A DNA stretch of 64,000 nucleotides, taken from contig JBFMDN010000004.1 of the NCBI GenBank assembly GCA_040753915.1, forward strand, positions 62,001-126,000, read 5' to 3'. Of this stretch, positions 1 to 8,754 are shown in pieces. Origin of the DNA: JBFMDN01 sp040753915. Lineage in GTDB: Bacteria > Desulfobacterota > Desulfomonilia > Desulfomonilales > Desulfomonilaceae. The position numbers and the translations under genes are program-made. The notes beneath the pieces were generated by a model. That model had not been told where the DNA came from. It made no database searches and was given only the letters and a program-made list of their open reading frames with translations. Numbering within the stretch: the stretch's first letter is position 1; each line of letters starts with the position of its first letter.

Positions 1-341
1 GCTGTGCCTGGATTGAGATCTTCGGGAGAGGTGTCATCGAGGAACCTCGCTGCCCTTCGTCTTAGCGATTTGAATACGTTTATACTCTGATTGCGCGCTA
101 TTGCCATGACCCATGTCTTGAAGCCCCCCTTGGACAGGGAATACCGGTCGAGATGCTTGAACGCTCTCAGAAAAGTCTCTTGCACTACTTCCTCGGCTTC
201 ACGTGCGTCGCTGGTAATCGAGTATGCGAGCCGGTACACACTGGAGGCGTATCGATCAACCAGTGCACTGAAGTGCTCTTCCGAGCCCTCTTGCGCACGG
301 ATGACGAGCTCCTCGTCAGGGAGACTACCCAGTGCGCTCAT
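1..341 (-). CDS. ECF-type RNA polymerase sigma factor, N-terminal part (runs off the window)
   Basis: The reverse strand reads from an ATG at 341 with no stop before the window edge, giving 113 residues. The order is typical of ECF sigma factors: an N-terminal acidic helix (LPDEELVIRAQEGSEEHF), region 2.1-2.2 (VYRLAYSITSDAREAEEVVQ), region 2.3-2.4 (ETFLRAFKHLDRY, KTWVMAIARN), then a linker. Region 4 lies outside the window. An in-frame stop at 360-362 limits upstream starts. No strong Shine-Dalgarno precedes the ATG. It is downstream of, and co-oriented with, the secreted protein at 490-918 and the ankyrin protein, but no anti-sigma gene is visible. Assignment to the sigma-70 ECF family is firm; the regulon is unknown. 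Confidence 0.9.
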   Translation of the reverse strand, partial: MSALGSLPDEELVIRAQEGSEEHFSALVDRYASSVYRLAYSITSDAREAEEVVQETFLRAFKHLDRYSLSKGGFKTWVMAIARNQSINVFKSLRRRAARFLDDTSPEDLNPGT

Positions 342-489
342 TTCCAGCCCAAGAGCAGGTCACGCATGCCACCTAACCAGCCGTGAAGAATGGTACGAGG
401 ACCGAAATTCCGCGGAAGCCTGTTTTGTAGCGGTTGCCAATGGTAGTTTCCGTTTATCCTGGGCATTGTGGCAATACAGGAAAGAGTGT

Positions 490-918
490 TCAGCGGAAAA
501 GTCTTCTATAGGTGCGGATTCGGTCGATACTCGTGTTCATGCGTCTGACACTGTCGTCGATGCCCCTCATGCTCCTGTTGAAGGCTTTCTCGCTTCTCCT
601 GATGCTTTGGAGCGCTTGATACCCGTTAAGGTTTCCGTACGGGGCCACGCGAGTTCTGCCCTCTGGCAAACGCACACGACGGCCCTCGATAAGATCTTCG
701 TCATACCCATTCGGTAAGGTTAACGCCTCTTGGACGTCGGGGTGCTGGTCCCGAGCAAGATTCCCTTCACCAAGGGAGATCTGCCCAACAACGCTCGCTC
801 CTGCATCTGCGGCCTTCAATACCCCTGCAGGGACGAAGATCAGCACCATGACGAGCACGATTACTGCCACACTCGGAGAACGGTCATAGAAAGAACCTGG
901 AAACACGTTCACGTTCAA
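490..918 (-). CDS. Small secreted protein of unknown function
   Basis: 142 residues from a GTG start preceded by AGGGAG six bases upstream. Residues ~15-37 form a signal peptide (SVAVIVLVMVLIFVPAGVLKA followed by ADA). The mature part begins with a short VVGQISLGEGN segment resembling the start of FecR-like or prepilin-associated domains, then becomes basic and helical at the C-terminus (SIRRSEKAFNRSMRGIDDSV). I do not recognise a family. It sits between the ankyrin gene and the ECF sigma gene in one direction, so all three could be co-transcribed. Confidence 0.65.
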   Translation of the reverse strand: MNVNVFPGSFYDRSPSVAVIVLVMVLIFVPAGVLKAADAGASVVGQISLGEGNLARDQHPDVQEALTLPNGYDEDLIEGRRVRLPEGRTRVAPYGNLNGYQALQSIRRSEKAFNRSMRGIDDSVRRMNTSIDRIRTYRRLFR

Positions 919-960
919 CTCCCTGTTTACGCACGATTTCCAAGCCCCTGCGGCGTCCTC

Positions 961-3210
961 TCATCCCTGGCCATTCAAGAGCTCAGCGATTTCCCTTGCG
1001 CCCCGGCGGATCGCGTGGCCCAGGGCAGTCCTTCCTGAACTGTCCGTCATGGAGGCGTCTGCGCCCCACGCGAGAAGCATTTTCACAATCTCCAAGAATC
1101 CCTTGTCTGAAGCCCACATCAGGGCGGTCCTGCCCTCGATGTCCTGGGCGTCCAAGTCTGGACCCGTTGCAAGGACAAGCTTTACCACCTCAGGATCCCC
1201 GCGGAGACAAGCCCACATGAGACCCGACCGTCCGTGCCGGTCTTTGAGATCGATGTCCACATCTTCATCCAGGATCATCTCCACCATGCTGCGGCTCCCA
1301 TACCGGGTCGCCCACATGAGAGCGGTCCTACCACCGTTATCCTGAACGTTGACGTCGGCACCGCGGTCCAGGAGAAATCTCACTACATCAGATCTGGATT
1401 TGTAGCAGGCCCACATGAGGGCGGTCCTACCTGTCCTGTCCCGAGCATTCACTTCCGCACCGGCATCGACGAGGTTCTCGATTTGCTTGAGACTGGAGCA
1501 AATGCAGGCCTCGAATAGATCTTCTGCAGTCACCTCGTCGACTGCATCCGGGCGCGTCTCAGGGGAAAGCTCGTCTTGTAGGAGGCGATCGGAGACGTCT
1601 GTGGCGGATTTCTCGGGTGTGCGAACGCTTGCACCATAGCTCATGAGGAGCTCTACGATGCCTGTGTGGCCCTTTACGGCTGCCCATCCCACTGCGTTCA
1701 TACCGGACTGATCTCTCGCGTCCAGGTCGGCTCCATGCTCGGCTAACATTTTCACCATTTCGAGCTTGCCCTTGTACGCGGCCCTCAGGAGCGGGGTAAG
1801 ACCGTACCGGTTTCTCGCGTTCACGTCGGCTCCGCGCAAGAGCAGCTCCTTGACCACGTGGACGTGGTCCGTGGCGCAAGCCTTCATGAGGGCAGTCTTA
1901 CCATCCTTGTCCCGGAACTCGATGTCGGCTCCTCGTTCTATCAGTAGTTTCACAACCTCGACGTGCCCTTTATGCGCAGCCCTCATCAAAGCGGTAAGCC
2001 CGAACCTATTCACCGCGTTGACATCCGCACCGGCATCCAGAGCGGCCCTCAACTTCTCAATGGCGCCCGCTGCCGAAAGCTCAAAGATATCTATCTGTTC
2101 TGTTGGATCGGACTCGACGAGGAATCCTCGATCCAACGTGAGCTCCAAGGTCTCCGTTCTGCCACTGTCAGAGGCTTCGATCATCGCCTCTATGGTCTCT
2201 TCCACTTCCGAATTGAGGGAGGCCCCTCGTTCAAGAAGGAGCTCTACAATCTCCTCGTGGGACTCCTGGGAAGCCCACAGTATGGCGGTCATGCCCGCTG
2301 AATCTCTCAGATCGGGTTGGGCTCCACTGTCGAGCAGAAGGTGAACTACCTGGGTGCGCCCTGCGCGGGCTGCCCACATGAGAGCTGTTCTCCCTGACTT
2401 GTCCGCCTGATCGATGGTCGCGCCGTGGTCGAGCAGTAATTTGACTATCGGGGTATTGCCACGATCTGCGGCGACCATGAGCCCAGTCCAGCCGGCCTGG
2501 TCTGCAAGGTCAGGGGAAGCCCCTTTTTCCAGAAGCAGCTCGACCGCCTCGCGATGCCCCACGTAGGCTGCTTTCATCAACGCCGTTCTTCCGGCCTGAT
2601 CCACTGCGTTGACCAGCGCGGCCCTCTTTAGGAGCAGGTTCATCATGCCAAGATGGCCGTCAAAGGAGGCTCTCATGAGTGGAGTCCATCCTCCCGGTCC
2701 CCTGGCATTGACATTTGCCCCGCCGTCTATGAGCTTCGTCATCGCCACCGGCTGCATAGCCTGCATAGCAACCATCAGGGCGGTCCTGCCGTCTTTTGTC
2801 TTGGTTTCGGTATTAGCGCCGTTTTCGAGCAACATCTTGATCACGTCGACGTGACCGTACTGGGACGCTACCATCAGCGCGGTCATGCCTTCCCGATCCT
2901 GTAATTCTATGTCTGCCCCCCGAGATAACAACAATTTCACCGCAGACTGCTGGTTCGCTGCAGAGGCAGCGATGAGGGCGGATTGTGCTTTGTCGTCTCG
3001 AGCGTTAGGATCGGCCTTCGCGTCGAGCAAGAGTCTCAGGATGCGTATACTGCCTTTTGCACCGGCTCGAGTGAGCGGTGGATTTCCTGTCTCATCCCTC
3101 GTATTGGGATCGACACCCTTTTCCAGGAGCTGCCGTGCCTGGTCGATATCCCCCTTTTGCAGAGCGTCCAAAAAAAGCTTTGTCTTGTCTCTTGAGAAGA
3201 GCAACGCCAT
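961..3210 (-). CDS. Large ankyrin-repeat protein
   Basis: 749 residues made almost wholly of about 21 ankyrin repeats of 33 residues, with typical cores such as GRTALMWAA, VVKLLLDHGA and GADVNARD. Two places break the pattern: around residues 330-385 the repeats are acidic and degenerate, and around 535-565 a charged linker (SDRLLQDELSPETRPDAVDE) separates the last six repeats. There is no signal peptide or membrane segment, so the protein is probably cytoplasmic. Ankyrin domains bind proteins; the partner is unknown. The ATG is preceded by AAGGA with good spacing. Near-identical repeat codons suggest expansion by recombination. Function beyond protein binding cannot be assigned. Confidence 0.92.
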   Translation of the reverse strand: MALLFSRDKTKLFLDALQKGDIDQARQLLEKGVDPNTRDETGNPPLTRAGAKGSIRILRLLLDAKADPNARDDKAQSALIAASAANQQSAVKLLLSRGADIELQDREGMTALMVASQYGHVDVIKMLLENGANTETKTKDGRTALMVAMQAMQPVAMTKLIDGGANVNARGPGGWTPLMRASFDGHLGMMNLLLKRAALVNAVDQAGRTALMKAAYVGHREAVELLLEKGASPDLADQAGWTGLMVAADRGNTPIVKLLLDHGATIDQADKSGRTALMWAARAGRTQVVHLLLDSGAQPDLRDSAGMTAILWASQESHEEIVELLLERGASLNSEVEETIEAMIEASDSGRTETLELTLDRGFLVESDPTEQIDIFELSAAGAIEKLRAALDAGADVNAVNRFGLTALMRAAHKGHVEVVKLLIERGADIEFRDKDGKTALMKACATDHVHVVKELLLRGADVNARNRYGLTPLLRAAYKGKLEMVKMLAEHGADLDARDQSGMNAVGWAAVKGHTGIVELLMSYGASVRTPEKSATDVSDRLLQDELSPETRPDAVDEVTAEDLFEACICSSLKQIENLVDAGAEVNARDRTGRTALMWACYKSRSDVVRFLLDRGADVNVQDNGGRTALMWATRYGSRSMVEMILDEDVDIDLKDRHGRSGLMWACLRGDPEVVKLVLATGPDLDAQDIEGRTALMWASDKGFLEIVKMLLAWGADASMTDSSGRTALGHAIRRGAREIAELLNGQG

Positions 3211-3494
3211 GAAATAATCCTTGGTGGTACTTAATTTCGCAAAACGCTGTTCCGTACAACGCTTTTCAGCACGTTGGAGTGATGGTGACCGCGCGTCATC
3301 TGATCGAAAGCTAGATCGATGTCCGTGTCGCAGCCATAGCCCAGTATCGAAAACCGTTAACTATTTCACCTGATTTCACGAAGAAGCACGTCAGGTGTCG
3401 CTGGCGAGCATGGAGGCTCTAGCTGAATATTCCTGACGGCCAACGGTACTTCGGGACAGCTCTGTAGCCCGGATTTTCGTAGCACTTGCGCGGC

Positions 3495-3911
3495 TCAGGT
3501 CATAAGACGCTTGTGCTCCTGCATTATACAAGCATCTTGCACCACGATGAGACCCCCATCGTGTGCAGTCTTCGCTGCCTCTTCGCTCTCGATTCCAAGC
3601 TGGAGCCACAGAACTTTTGCACCAACCGCAACCGCTTCTTCCGCGATAGCCGGCACGTGCTCGGGACGCCTGAACACATCCACCACACCTATCGGCTCGT
3701 CGACAGACTTGAGGTTCGGGTAGCTCTTTTCGCCCAAGATCTCTTCAGCGCGCGGATTGACGGGAATAATTTTGTAACCGTTCTTCTTCAGATATTCCGC
3801 AACCCGGTAGCTATCCCTCGAGGGATCGGTGGACAGGCCTACCACGGCCACGGTCTTCAACGTGGATAATACACGTCGCAGGGTGTCGTCAATAGTGGTT
3901 GATGATGCCAT
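3495..3911 (-). CDS. CoA-binding domain protein (YccU-like)
   Basis: 138 residues forming a single Rossmann-type CoA-binding domain. The N-terminus TVAVVGLSTDPSRDSYRVAE carries the Gly-rich nucleotide loop. The middle has IPVNPRAEEILGEKSYPNL, and the end carries the family motifs VLWLQLGIESEEA and QDACIMQEHKRL. The ATG follows GGAGG by seven bases. It lies 51 bp upstream of, and in the same direction as, the acyl-CoA synthetase alpha-like gene, whose N-terminal domain has the same fold, so a shared acyl-CoA role is plausible. The precise function of this family is not established. Confidence 0.88.
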   Translation of the reverse strand: MASSTTIDDTLRRVLSTLKTVAVVGLSTDPSRDSYRVAEYLKKNGYKIIPVNPRAEEILGEKSYPNLKSVDEPIGVVDVFRRPEHVPAIAEEAVAVGAKVLWLQLGIESEEAAKTAHDGGLIVVQDACIMQEHKRLMT

Positions 3912-3962
3912 GCCTCTGCCTCCGACGCTTTATACAAACTATACTACAGCAATCCGTTTCCA

Positions 3963-5345
3963 TCAAATCCCCTGCCATCTCACTCGTCGCAAGAGTGCTC
4001 TCAGTCCCAAGGCCGCTTCCTCCGGAATTACGTACGTCGGTACTCCTGCCTCATGAAGTCTCGATCTGGCAGGCTCAATCTTGCGAATAGTACCGATGAA
4101 GCAGGCCACGATTGGCTTGTCCAAACGTCTTGCCAGCTCGATCAACGCTTCCGAAGGATATTCCCAGTTCTTGTGCTCGCAGAATATTGCCAGGAGTGCG
4201 TCTACAGACGGGTCCTCCAGTATGGCCTCCGCTATATCGTGAAATGGTTTGGTGAGGAATGCGCCGGCTGCCCCATCCACAGGGTTCTTGTACACGACAG
4301 GGACCGATGGTCCGAGGATTTCCGCAATGCGCTGAATGGTCTTCTCAGCGAGCTCGGGCAGAACGCATCCTGGCTCCTCCTGGAGAATGTCCCATGCGAC
4401 GATGCTGGGGCCTGCGGTGTGGGTGAAAATACCGAGCCTTTTCCCTTCGGGTACCTTTCCGACGGATAGTGCTTTGCAGACCGCGACCATCTCGGAGATC
4501 GATGCCACGCTCTCGGCCCCGGCCTGTCGCAGCGCACCCGCCCAGATGGCTGCCGAACCGGCTATTGCCCCGGTGTGGGAAACTGTGACCCGGTCCGCAC
4601 CATCTCCTTTCCCGCCCTTGTACACCACAACTGGCTTGCTGGGGGTGATGGCCCGAATGCTCTCCATCAATGCCACTGGATCGGATGATCCTTCGGTGAA
4701 AATTCCGATAACCCTGGTTTCGGGGTCGTCCTTCAGGTAGTCGAGAAGGGTATGGAATTCCAGATTCACGCGATTTCCGACGCCGATCCACTTGGCAATG
4801 CCCAGGCCTTCGTCCTCTCCCCTACCCTTGATTCCGAGGCCAACACCACCGCTCTGGCTGAGAAAGGAAACGTTTCCGGGACGCATCACCCGTGGATAGA
4901 ACGTCACATTCAGACGGGCGTTCGCGTTGAGGAACCCGAGAGTATTCGGTCCGACCACGGGCATGTCCCCGGCGGCTTCTTTCAACGCAGCCTGGAGAGA
5001 GGCCCCGTCCGGACCCATCTCCGCGTATCCTCCGGCGATAGCGCTGACTCCGGCAACCCCGAGCTTTCTCAGCCTCTCGGCGGTCTCCACCGTCGACCTC
5101 TGGTTCAGAGCAATCACCGCAAGATCCGGCACTTCAGGAAGCTCGTCGAGGTCGCGATATACTCGAAGGCCGAGAACCTCGGTGTGCCGGGGATGGATCG
5201 GATAGATCTGGCCCGGAAATCCGCCTGTCAAGAGGCTATCGACTATTGCGTGACCTACTTTGTCGGGCGTGGCTCCTGCGCCGATAACCGCTACCGAACG
5301 AGGGGAAAACATCCTATCCAGTCTTTCCCGAAAAGCTTTGTCCAT
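3963..5345 (-). CDS. Acyl-CoA synthetase (NDP-forming), alpha-subunit-like
   Basis: 460 residues matching the alpha subunit of ADP-forming acetate/acyl-CoA ligases, which convert acyl-CoA, ADP and phosphate to acid, CoA and ATP. The CoA-binding domain starts near residue 13 (SPRSVAVIGAGATPDKVG). CoA-ligase domains follow with VVGPNTLGFLN, SFLSQSGGVGLG and VVVYKGGKGDGADRVTVSHT, the last holding the candidate phospho-His. No ATP-grasp beta subunit is encoded beside it, so either the partner lies elsewhere or this is a stand-alone homologue. The ATG is preceded by AAAGGAG. It probably shares a transcript with the CoA-binding gene. Confidence 0.88.
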   Translation of the reverse strand: MDKAFRERLDRMFSPRSVAVIGAGATPDKVGHAIVDSLLTGGFPGQIYPIHPRHTEVLGLRVYRDLDELPEVPDLAVIALNQRSTVETAERLRKLGVAGVSAIAGGYAEMGPDGASLQAALKEAAGDMPVVGPNTLGFLNANARLNVTFYPRVMRPGNVSFLSQSGGVGLGIKGRGEDEGLGIAKWIGVGNRVNLEFHTLLDYLKDDPETRVIGIFTEGSSDPVALMESIRAITPSKPVVVYKGGKGDGADRVTVSHTGAIAGSAAIWAGALRQAGAESVASISEMVAVCKALSVGKVPEGKRLGIFTHTAGPSIVAWDILQEEPGCVLPELAEKTIQRIAEILGPSVPVVYKNPVDGAAGAFLTKPFHDIAEAILEDPSVDALLAIFCEHKNWEYPSEALIELARRLDKPIVACFIGTIRKIEPARSRLHEAGVPTYVIPEEAALGLRALLRRVRWQGI

Positions 5346-5423
5346 AAAGACTCCTTTGTCAATGATCCGTTCAGAAGATCCCCTTTCGGGGCATCGGCCG
5401 CATACGGTCTGTGCCGCGTGGTT

Positions 5424-6620
5424 TCAGCGACGATCGGAAAAGGTAACCGTAAAGGTGGTTTCGGAAGAGCGCACGCATTGTTCCACATCTTCAACATGAG
5501 GGCACTGGGATATCCTTCCCGGGCACTGATCTCCAGCACTCGGAATATGGATGCACCGCGAGCTCCGGAGCCGGATTGCGAAGGGGAACACTTCCGTGAG
5601 AACCTTGAGCCGCAATAGCTCCAGGCCCTTGCCACCTGCCCCGAAATCGTACGGCCGTTTGCTGGAATATTCTTCGGTGTCTTGTATATGGTGAAAGCCG
5701 TCAAAGACGAATTCCTCGTCTCCGGCGGGTATTCCAATTCCGTGATCTCGGACCTCCAAAATGGCCTTCCCGTCTATGCTGCGTAATGAGACGTGCACCT
5801 CTCCCTCGTCAGGGGTTGCTTCGATGGCGTTTTTCACAAGTGTCTTGACCACGGTGTCCAGCACGGCCGGATCCACGATTTCAAGGTGGAGATCTTCAAG
5901 ATCGTGGCTGAGCGAGACTTCTCGATGTGCCGCTTCCAGCTCGATTCGATCCAGCACAAGCCTTATGCGATCTGCCAGATTGCACGGGGCGGGCCTGTAC
6001 GGCGGCGGATCGAGAATCTCCTCAACAATTCCCTGGATCTCAATCAACCGGAGCAGGTTCCGGTCAATCCTCTGCAATATCTTGTCAAAGGTGGCTGACG
6101 ATCGCTCGGTCCTCCCGAGCCGCTCCACAGATGCCCGGATAATGGCCAAGGGGGTTTTCAACTCGTGCGAAAGGTGATCCGCTGCCTTGCGTCTGGCTCG
6201 CTCTAAGGATTTGAACGCCGTGACATCTCGGAACACGATGACCACGCTCTCCAGTCCCGGAACGCAGACGTCAAAGGCAAGCAGGGAGGTGGCCACTTCC
6301 AAATCGATACGCTGTCCGTCGGGTCTGTTGTACGGAATTTGCTCATGAAGCGAGTGACTGCCTTCATGCACCACTCGGGAAAAGAGTCTTCGCAAAGGGT
6401 TGTTGTCTGGCCCCAAGACGTCCTCGAACGGTCTGCCGACCGTTTCTGACTTGACGAGCCCGAGGATACGTAGCGCCGACGGATTGACCATGTTTATGGT
6501 CCCGTCGCATTCTACGGTGATCACCCCTTCAACCATGCTACTCAATATGACTTTTTCTATGGGATCTACCTGAGCGACATACTGGCGCCGGCCGCTGATT
6601 ACAGGATCGTCTTGGTTCAT
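5424..6620 (-). CDS. PAS-domain sensor histidine kinase
   Basis: About 398 residues from an ATG preceded by GAGGA seven bases upstream; a TTG two codons earlier is possible. A PAS domain covers residues ~15-130 (VEGVITVECDGTINMVN). The dimerisation/phosphoacceptor helix has the H box HLSHELKTPLAIIRAS near residue 150. The ATPase domain has the N box VKTLVKNAIEATPDEGE and G1 DHGIGIP. The C-terminus is unusual: after GAGGKGLELL comes a Cys/His-rich stretch (SSRCIHIPSAGDQCPGR) before the final TTFTVTF strand. No transmembrane segment is seen, so it is probably cytoplasmic. No response regulator is adjacent. Confidence 0.9.
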   Translation of the reverse strand: MNQDDPVISGRRQYVAQVDPIEKVILSSMVEGVITVECDGTINMVNPSALRILGLVKSETVGRPFEDVLGPDNNPLRRLFSRVVHEGSHSLHEQIPYNRPDGQRIDLEVATSLLAFDVCVPGLESVVIVFRDVTAFKSLERARRKAADHLSHELKTPLAIIRASVERLGRTERSSATFDKILQRIDRNLLRLIEIQGIVEEILDPPPYRPAPCNLADRIRLVLDRIELEAAHREVSLSHDLEDLHLEIVDPAVLDTVVKTLVKNAIEATPDEGEVHVSLRSIDGKAILEVRDHGIGIPAGDEEFVFDGFHHIQDTEEYSSKRPYDFGAGGKGLELLRLKVLTEVFPFAIRLRSSRCIHIPSAGDQCPGRISQCPHVEDVEQCVRSSETTFTVTFSDRR

Positions 6621-7192
6621 GGTCAATCCTCGCAGGTGAGTACGGTAAGATTATCCCAAAAACCCCGTTTTTCCTATAGTGGAGCGCATTGAAAAAAGGC
6701 GGCCCCAATTCGTGGAACGAACCACAAATGGCCGCACGAAAGCACTGTCCGCGCTCCACTGCCGCGTCGGTCACAATTCAGGGCCCTGCAGGCTTGGTTC
6801 GACGCTCGCATTCCAGAGAAGTGAACGGCAGGGGAAAGCTGGCACACGTGGTCAAACATGATGGGAGCGAATGGGGCCGTGATCTTCACTGTGGCCGTGG
6901 GAAATATCCTGCCGGATTGCCGAGTTGTTTGTGCAGGTCCATTGGCCTTCCCCTCCCATGATGTGTACACACCTTGACGAGAAAACTATGGAGGTCCAAC
7001 CCCGCATGCCTTGCGTGAAATACCACAAAAGGGTATGTTTGTACATGGCGCTAGCATCGTTGAATGGCCACGGAGCCTCGGGAGTAATGCTCGGCCGAGT
7101 GACGAGAGTGGAGCGCCGCCGACGGTCTCGCCGTACTAAAACACTCAACAACGACCGCCGTGATATCCGTCCGGCGGCGGGGAGGACCACAT
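6621..7192. other. 572-bp stretch without a recognised gene
   Basis: Lies between the divergent histidine kinase and the zinc-ribbon gene. Short reading frames occur on both strands, but none has a convincing ribosome site, domain or composition. I see no RNA structure or repeat shared with the rest of the window. Confidence 0.5.
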
Positions 7193-7462
7193 ATGAAGAA
7201 GCAACCAGTGTGCCCCCACTGCGGGGCTCAGATGGACCCCATCGAAACCCCCTATATGTCGACATGGGGTGGAGAGATCCACTACGTCTGTTTCAACGAC
7301 GAGTGCTGCTATTTCCAGAAAAGTTGGGGCGTCCTTGACGGGCAAGGCATAGAGAAGACAGGCTATCGCTGCCGGATGGACCCCCGGGGGGCATGCGGAC
7401 CGATTGCCGTTTGGTCTTCGGACGCCTTGAAAGACCTCGTCTGCTCCGAGAAGTCCGACTGA
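7193..7462 (+). CDS. Small zinc-ribbon protein
   Basis: 89 residues from an ATG that follows GGAGG closely; a GTG 33 bases upstream is in frame but less likely. The N-terminus has a CPHCG knuckle and a second Cys pair around residues 36-41 (CFNDECC), giving a CxxC...CxxxxCC pattern typical of rubredoxin- or Ogr-like zinc ribbons. Aromatic residues follow (YFQKSW). No membrane segment. It stands alone, followed by a perfect 20-bp palindrome. Metal binding is likely; function unknown. Confidence 0.75.
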   Translation: MKKQPVCPHCGAQMDPIETPYMSTWGGEIHYVCFNDECCYFQKSWGVLDGQGIEKTGYRCRMDPRGACGPIAVWSSDALKDLVCSEKSD

Positions 7463-7488
7463 GGGTAGTCCGAAGAAGATCGTGGCCA

Positions 7489-7508
7489 GGAGCCCCTCGA
7501 GGGGCTCC
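7489..7508. repeat. Perfect 20-bp palindrome
   Basis: GGAGCCCCTCGAGGGGCTCC is its own reverse complement. It begins 27 bases after the zinc-ribbon stop. It has no T-run, so it is not a classical terminator, but it could fold as a strong hairpin at the transcript end. Confidence 0.7.
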
Positions 7509-7620
7509 GACGCCGGGCAACACCACTCTCCCCATTGTGCACCGCCGATATACCCGATGCCAAAAGCTCGTTCCGCTTCCCATAAGCCGAGAACATTTGT
7601 GGGAGGTTCGAAGACCGGTG

Positions 7621-8023
7621 AGACGGGCGTCTGAAGGTGTCTCAAAAGCCTGCAGTCCGTGATAATCGTAGCACACCCCCTCACCCTGACCCTCTCCCCC
7701 GAAGCGCATAGGCGTTAAGTTAGAAGTGGAACGGCCAATTGTTCGTCATTCCGGCGAAAGCCGGAATCCAGTCCTTCCAATATGTTATGGACCCCGGCTT
7801 TCGCCGGGGTGACGGGGTCCTTGTTAAGTCAACGGACTGAAATCACGTGATGTCATCCACGAAGTTAACGCCTATGCCCCCGAAGCGGGGGAGAGGGGAT
7901 TCATCAGGCTCCATCTCCCTCTGGGAGAGGGTTGGGGTGAGGGTGCCTTTCCACGCATCGACGCTCAATCGTGCTACGATTTTTTGTGTTTCCCCAGTTT
8001 TGAGACACTTTCGTCTCGCCCGT
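7621..8023. repeat. Long-inverted-repeat element (MITE-like)
   Basis: The left arm (7621-7706) and right arm (about 7877-8023) are imperfect inverted copies. Outer ends read GACGGGCG... and ...CGCCCGTC. Inside come GTGTCTCAAAA against TTTTGAGACAC, AATCGTAGCAC against GTGCTACGAT, and CCCTCACCC..CCCTCTCCC against its complement. No transposase is encoded. The TIR element at 7707-7876 is inserted in it. Confidence 0.65.
7707..7876. mobile_element. 170-bp non-autonomous TIR element with 11-bp target duplication
   Basis: Ends are 15-bp inverted repeats, CATAGGCGTTAAGTT and AAGTTAACGCCTATG, matching at 14 of 15 positions. The element is flanked on both sides by the identical 11 bases CCCCCGAAGCG (7696-7706 and 7877-7887), as expected for a target-site duplication. 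The interior carries two GC-rich hairpins of the type ATTCCGG..CCGGAAT and CCCCGGC..GCCGGGG. A second copy lies at 51886-52054 in the opposite orientation. No coding capacity. Confidence 0.8.
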
Positions 8024-8192
8024 CATTGTTGAGGAGGAGAATCGGAAATTAGTATTGGCAACTGCTACAAAACGTTCATACAGTGCTTCCCGCGCATAGT
8101 CCGGTACCCGCCCCCTCACGCTGAAGCCTCGTCCTCCACCATGCCGCTGGTTTAAACGGCAAACACCTTGAGTGCGCGTGTAGATCCAACAG

Positions 8193-8549
8193 CTAATGGA
8201 GGAATTTGCTCGTCGACTCCTCACGCCCTTGGTCGACAAGCGACCTGAGGATGTCGGGCTCGATGACGCTCATGCGCGTCTGATCGTCGATCTTGGCCTC
8301 GATGAAGGAAACAAGGTTTTCGAAGTCCTGCCTGCTGACTATCGGGAATTGGCTCTCCCGATCGGCTCCCTGATAGTCAAGGGCAATGAAATTCCCCGTG
8401 TGAGGATCAACTTCGCCGGAGAACTGAATTACCTCGATCCCGTCTCCAGGAGCGTGTCGACCCACAATAGCGAGACCTCGCGACTTTGAGAAATAGAGCA
8501 CCGCTAGCTTGTAAATACCCGCGGCTTGGAAAAGCTCAAAGGGATTCAT
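8193..8549 (-). CDS. Hypothetical protein, unknown family
   Basis: 118 residues when started at the ATG at 8549, which has AAGG upstream; an open frame extends further upstream to 8663 but lacks a better site. The sequence starts MNPFELFQAAGIYKLAVLYF, continues with SKSRGLAIVGRHAP and has a regular alternation of strands and a C-terminal helix (VSRQDFENLVSFIEAKIDD). No membrane segment, Cys cluster or known motif. It is flanked by repeats on both sides and has no obvious operon partner. Confidence 0.55.
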   Translation of the reverse strand: MNPFELFQAAGIYKLAVLYFSKSRGLAIVGRHAPGDGIEVIQFSGEVDPHTGNFIALDYQGADRESQFPIVSRQDFENLVSFIEAKIDDQTRMSVIEPDILRSLVDQGREESTSKFLH

Positions 8550-8754
8550 CTTCGGACCTTGCAGAAAGAATGGGCATTGGAAAAATTTAACCGAGCGTAC
8601 CGGCAAAGTCAAGAAAGCTGACGAGACACGCCGGCACGCGTTGAGAGCTGCGCCGAGGGCCATATTCAGGCGAGCACGGGTTTGACGCTCGCCGTTCTCT
8701 CAACAGAGCTGAAGCGAATACGTAACTGTAAATACTTGTAAATCTCTCGATTGC

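Larger units (their letters stand above)
7583..8077. repeat. Host copy of a dispersed repeat, split by two nested insertions
   Basis: The left part (about 7583-7622) and right part (about 8011-8077) together match, in reverse, the contiguous block at about 35895-36004. In that second copy the two parts are joined directly, so it looks like the empty site for the element at 7621-8023. The right part also shares about 35 bases around TTTGTAGC.GTTGCCAAT with 417-455 near the sigma gene, a further relic. Similarity is imperfect and exact ends need an alignment. Confidence 0.6.

Noticed and set aside
4752..5618. 288-residue open frame on the plus strand
   Set aside because: Shadow of the acyl-CoA synthetase and kinase genes; composition unlike a real protein.
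7904..8239. 111-residue minus-strand frame
   Set aside because: Runs through repeat sequence and into the neighbouring gene in another frame; no coding signature.
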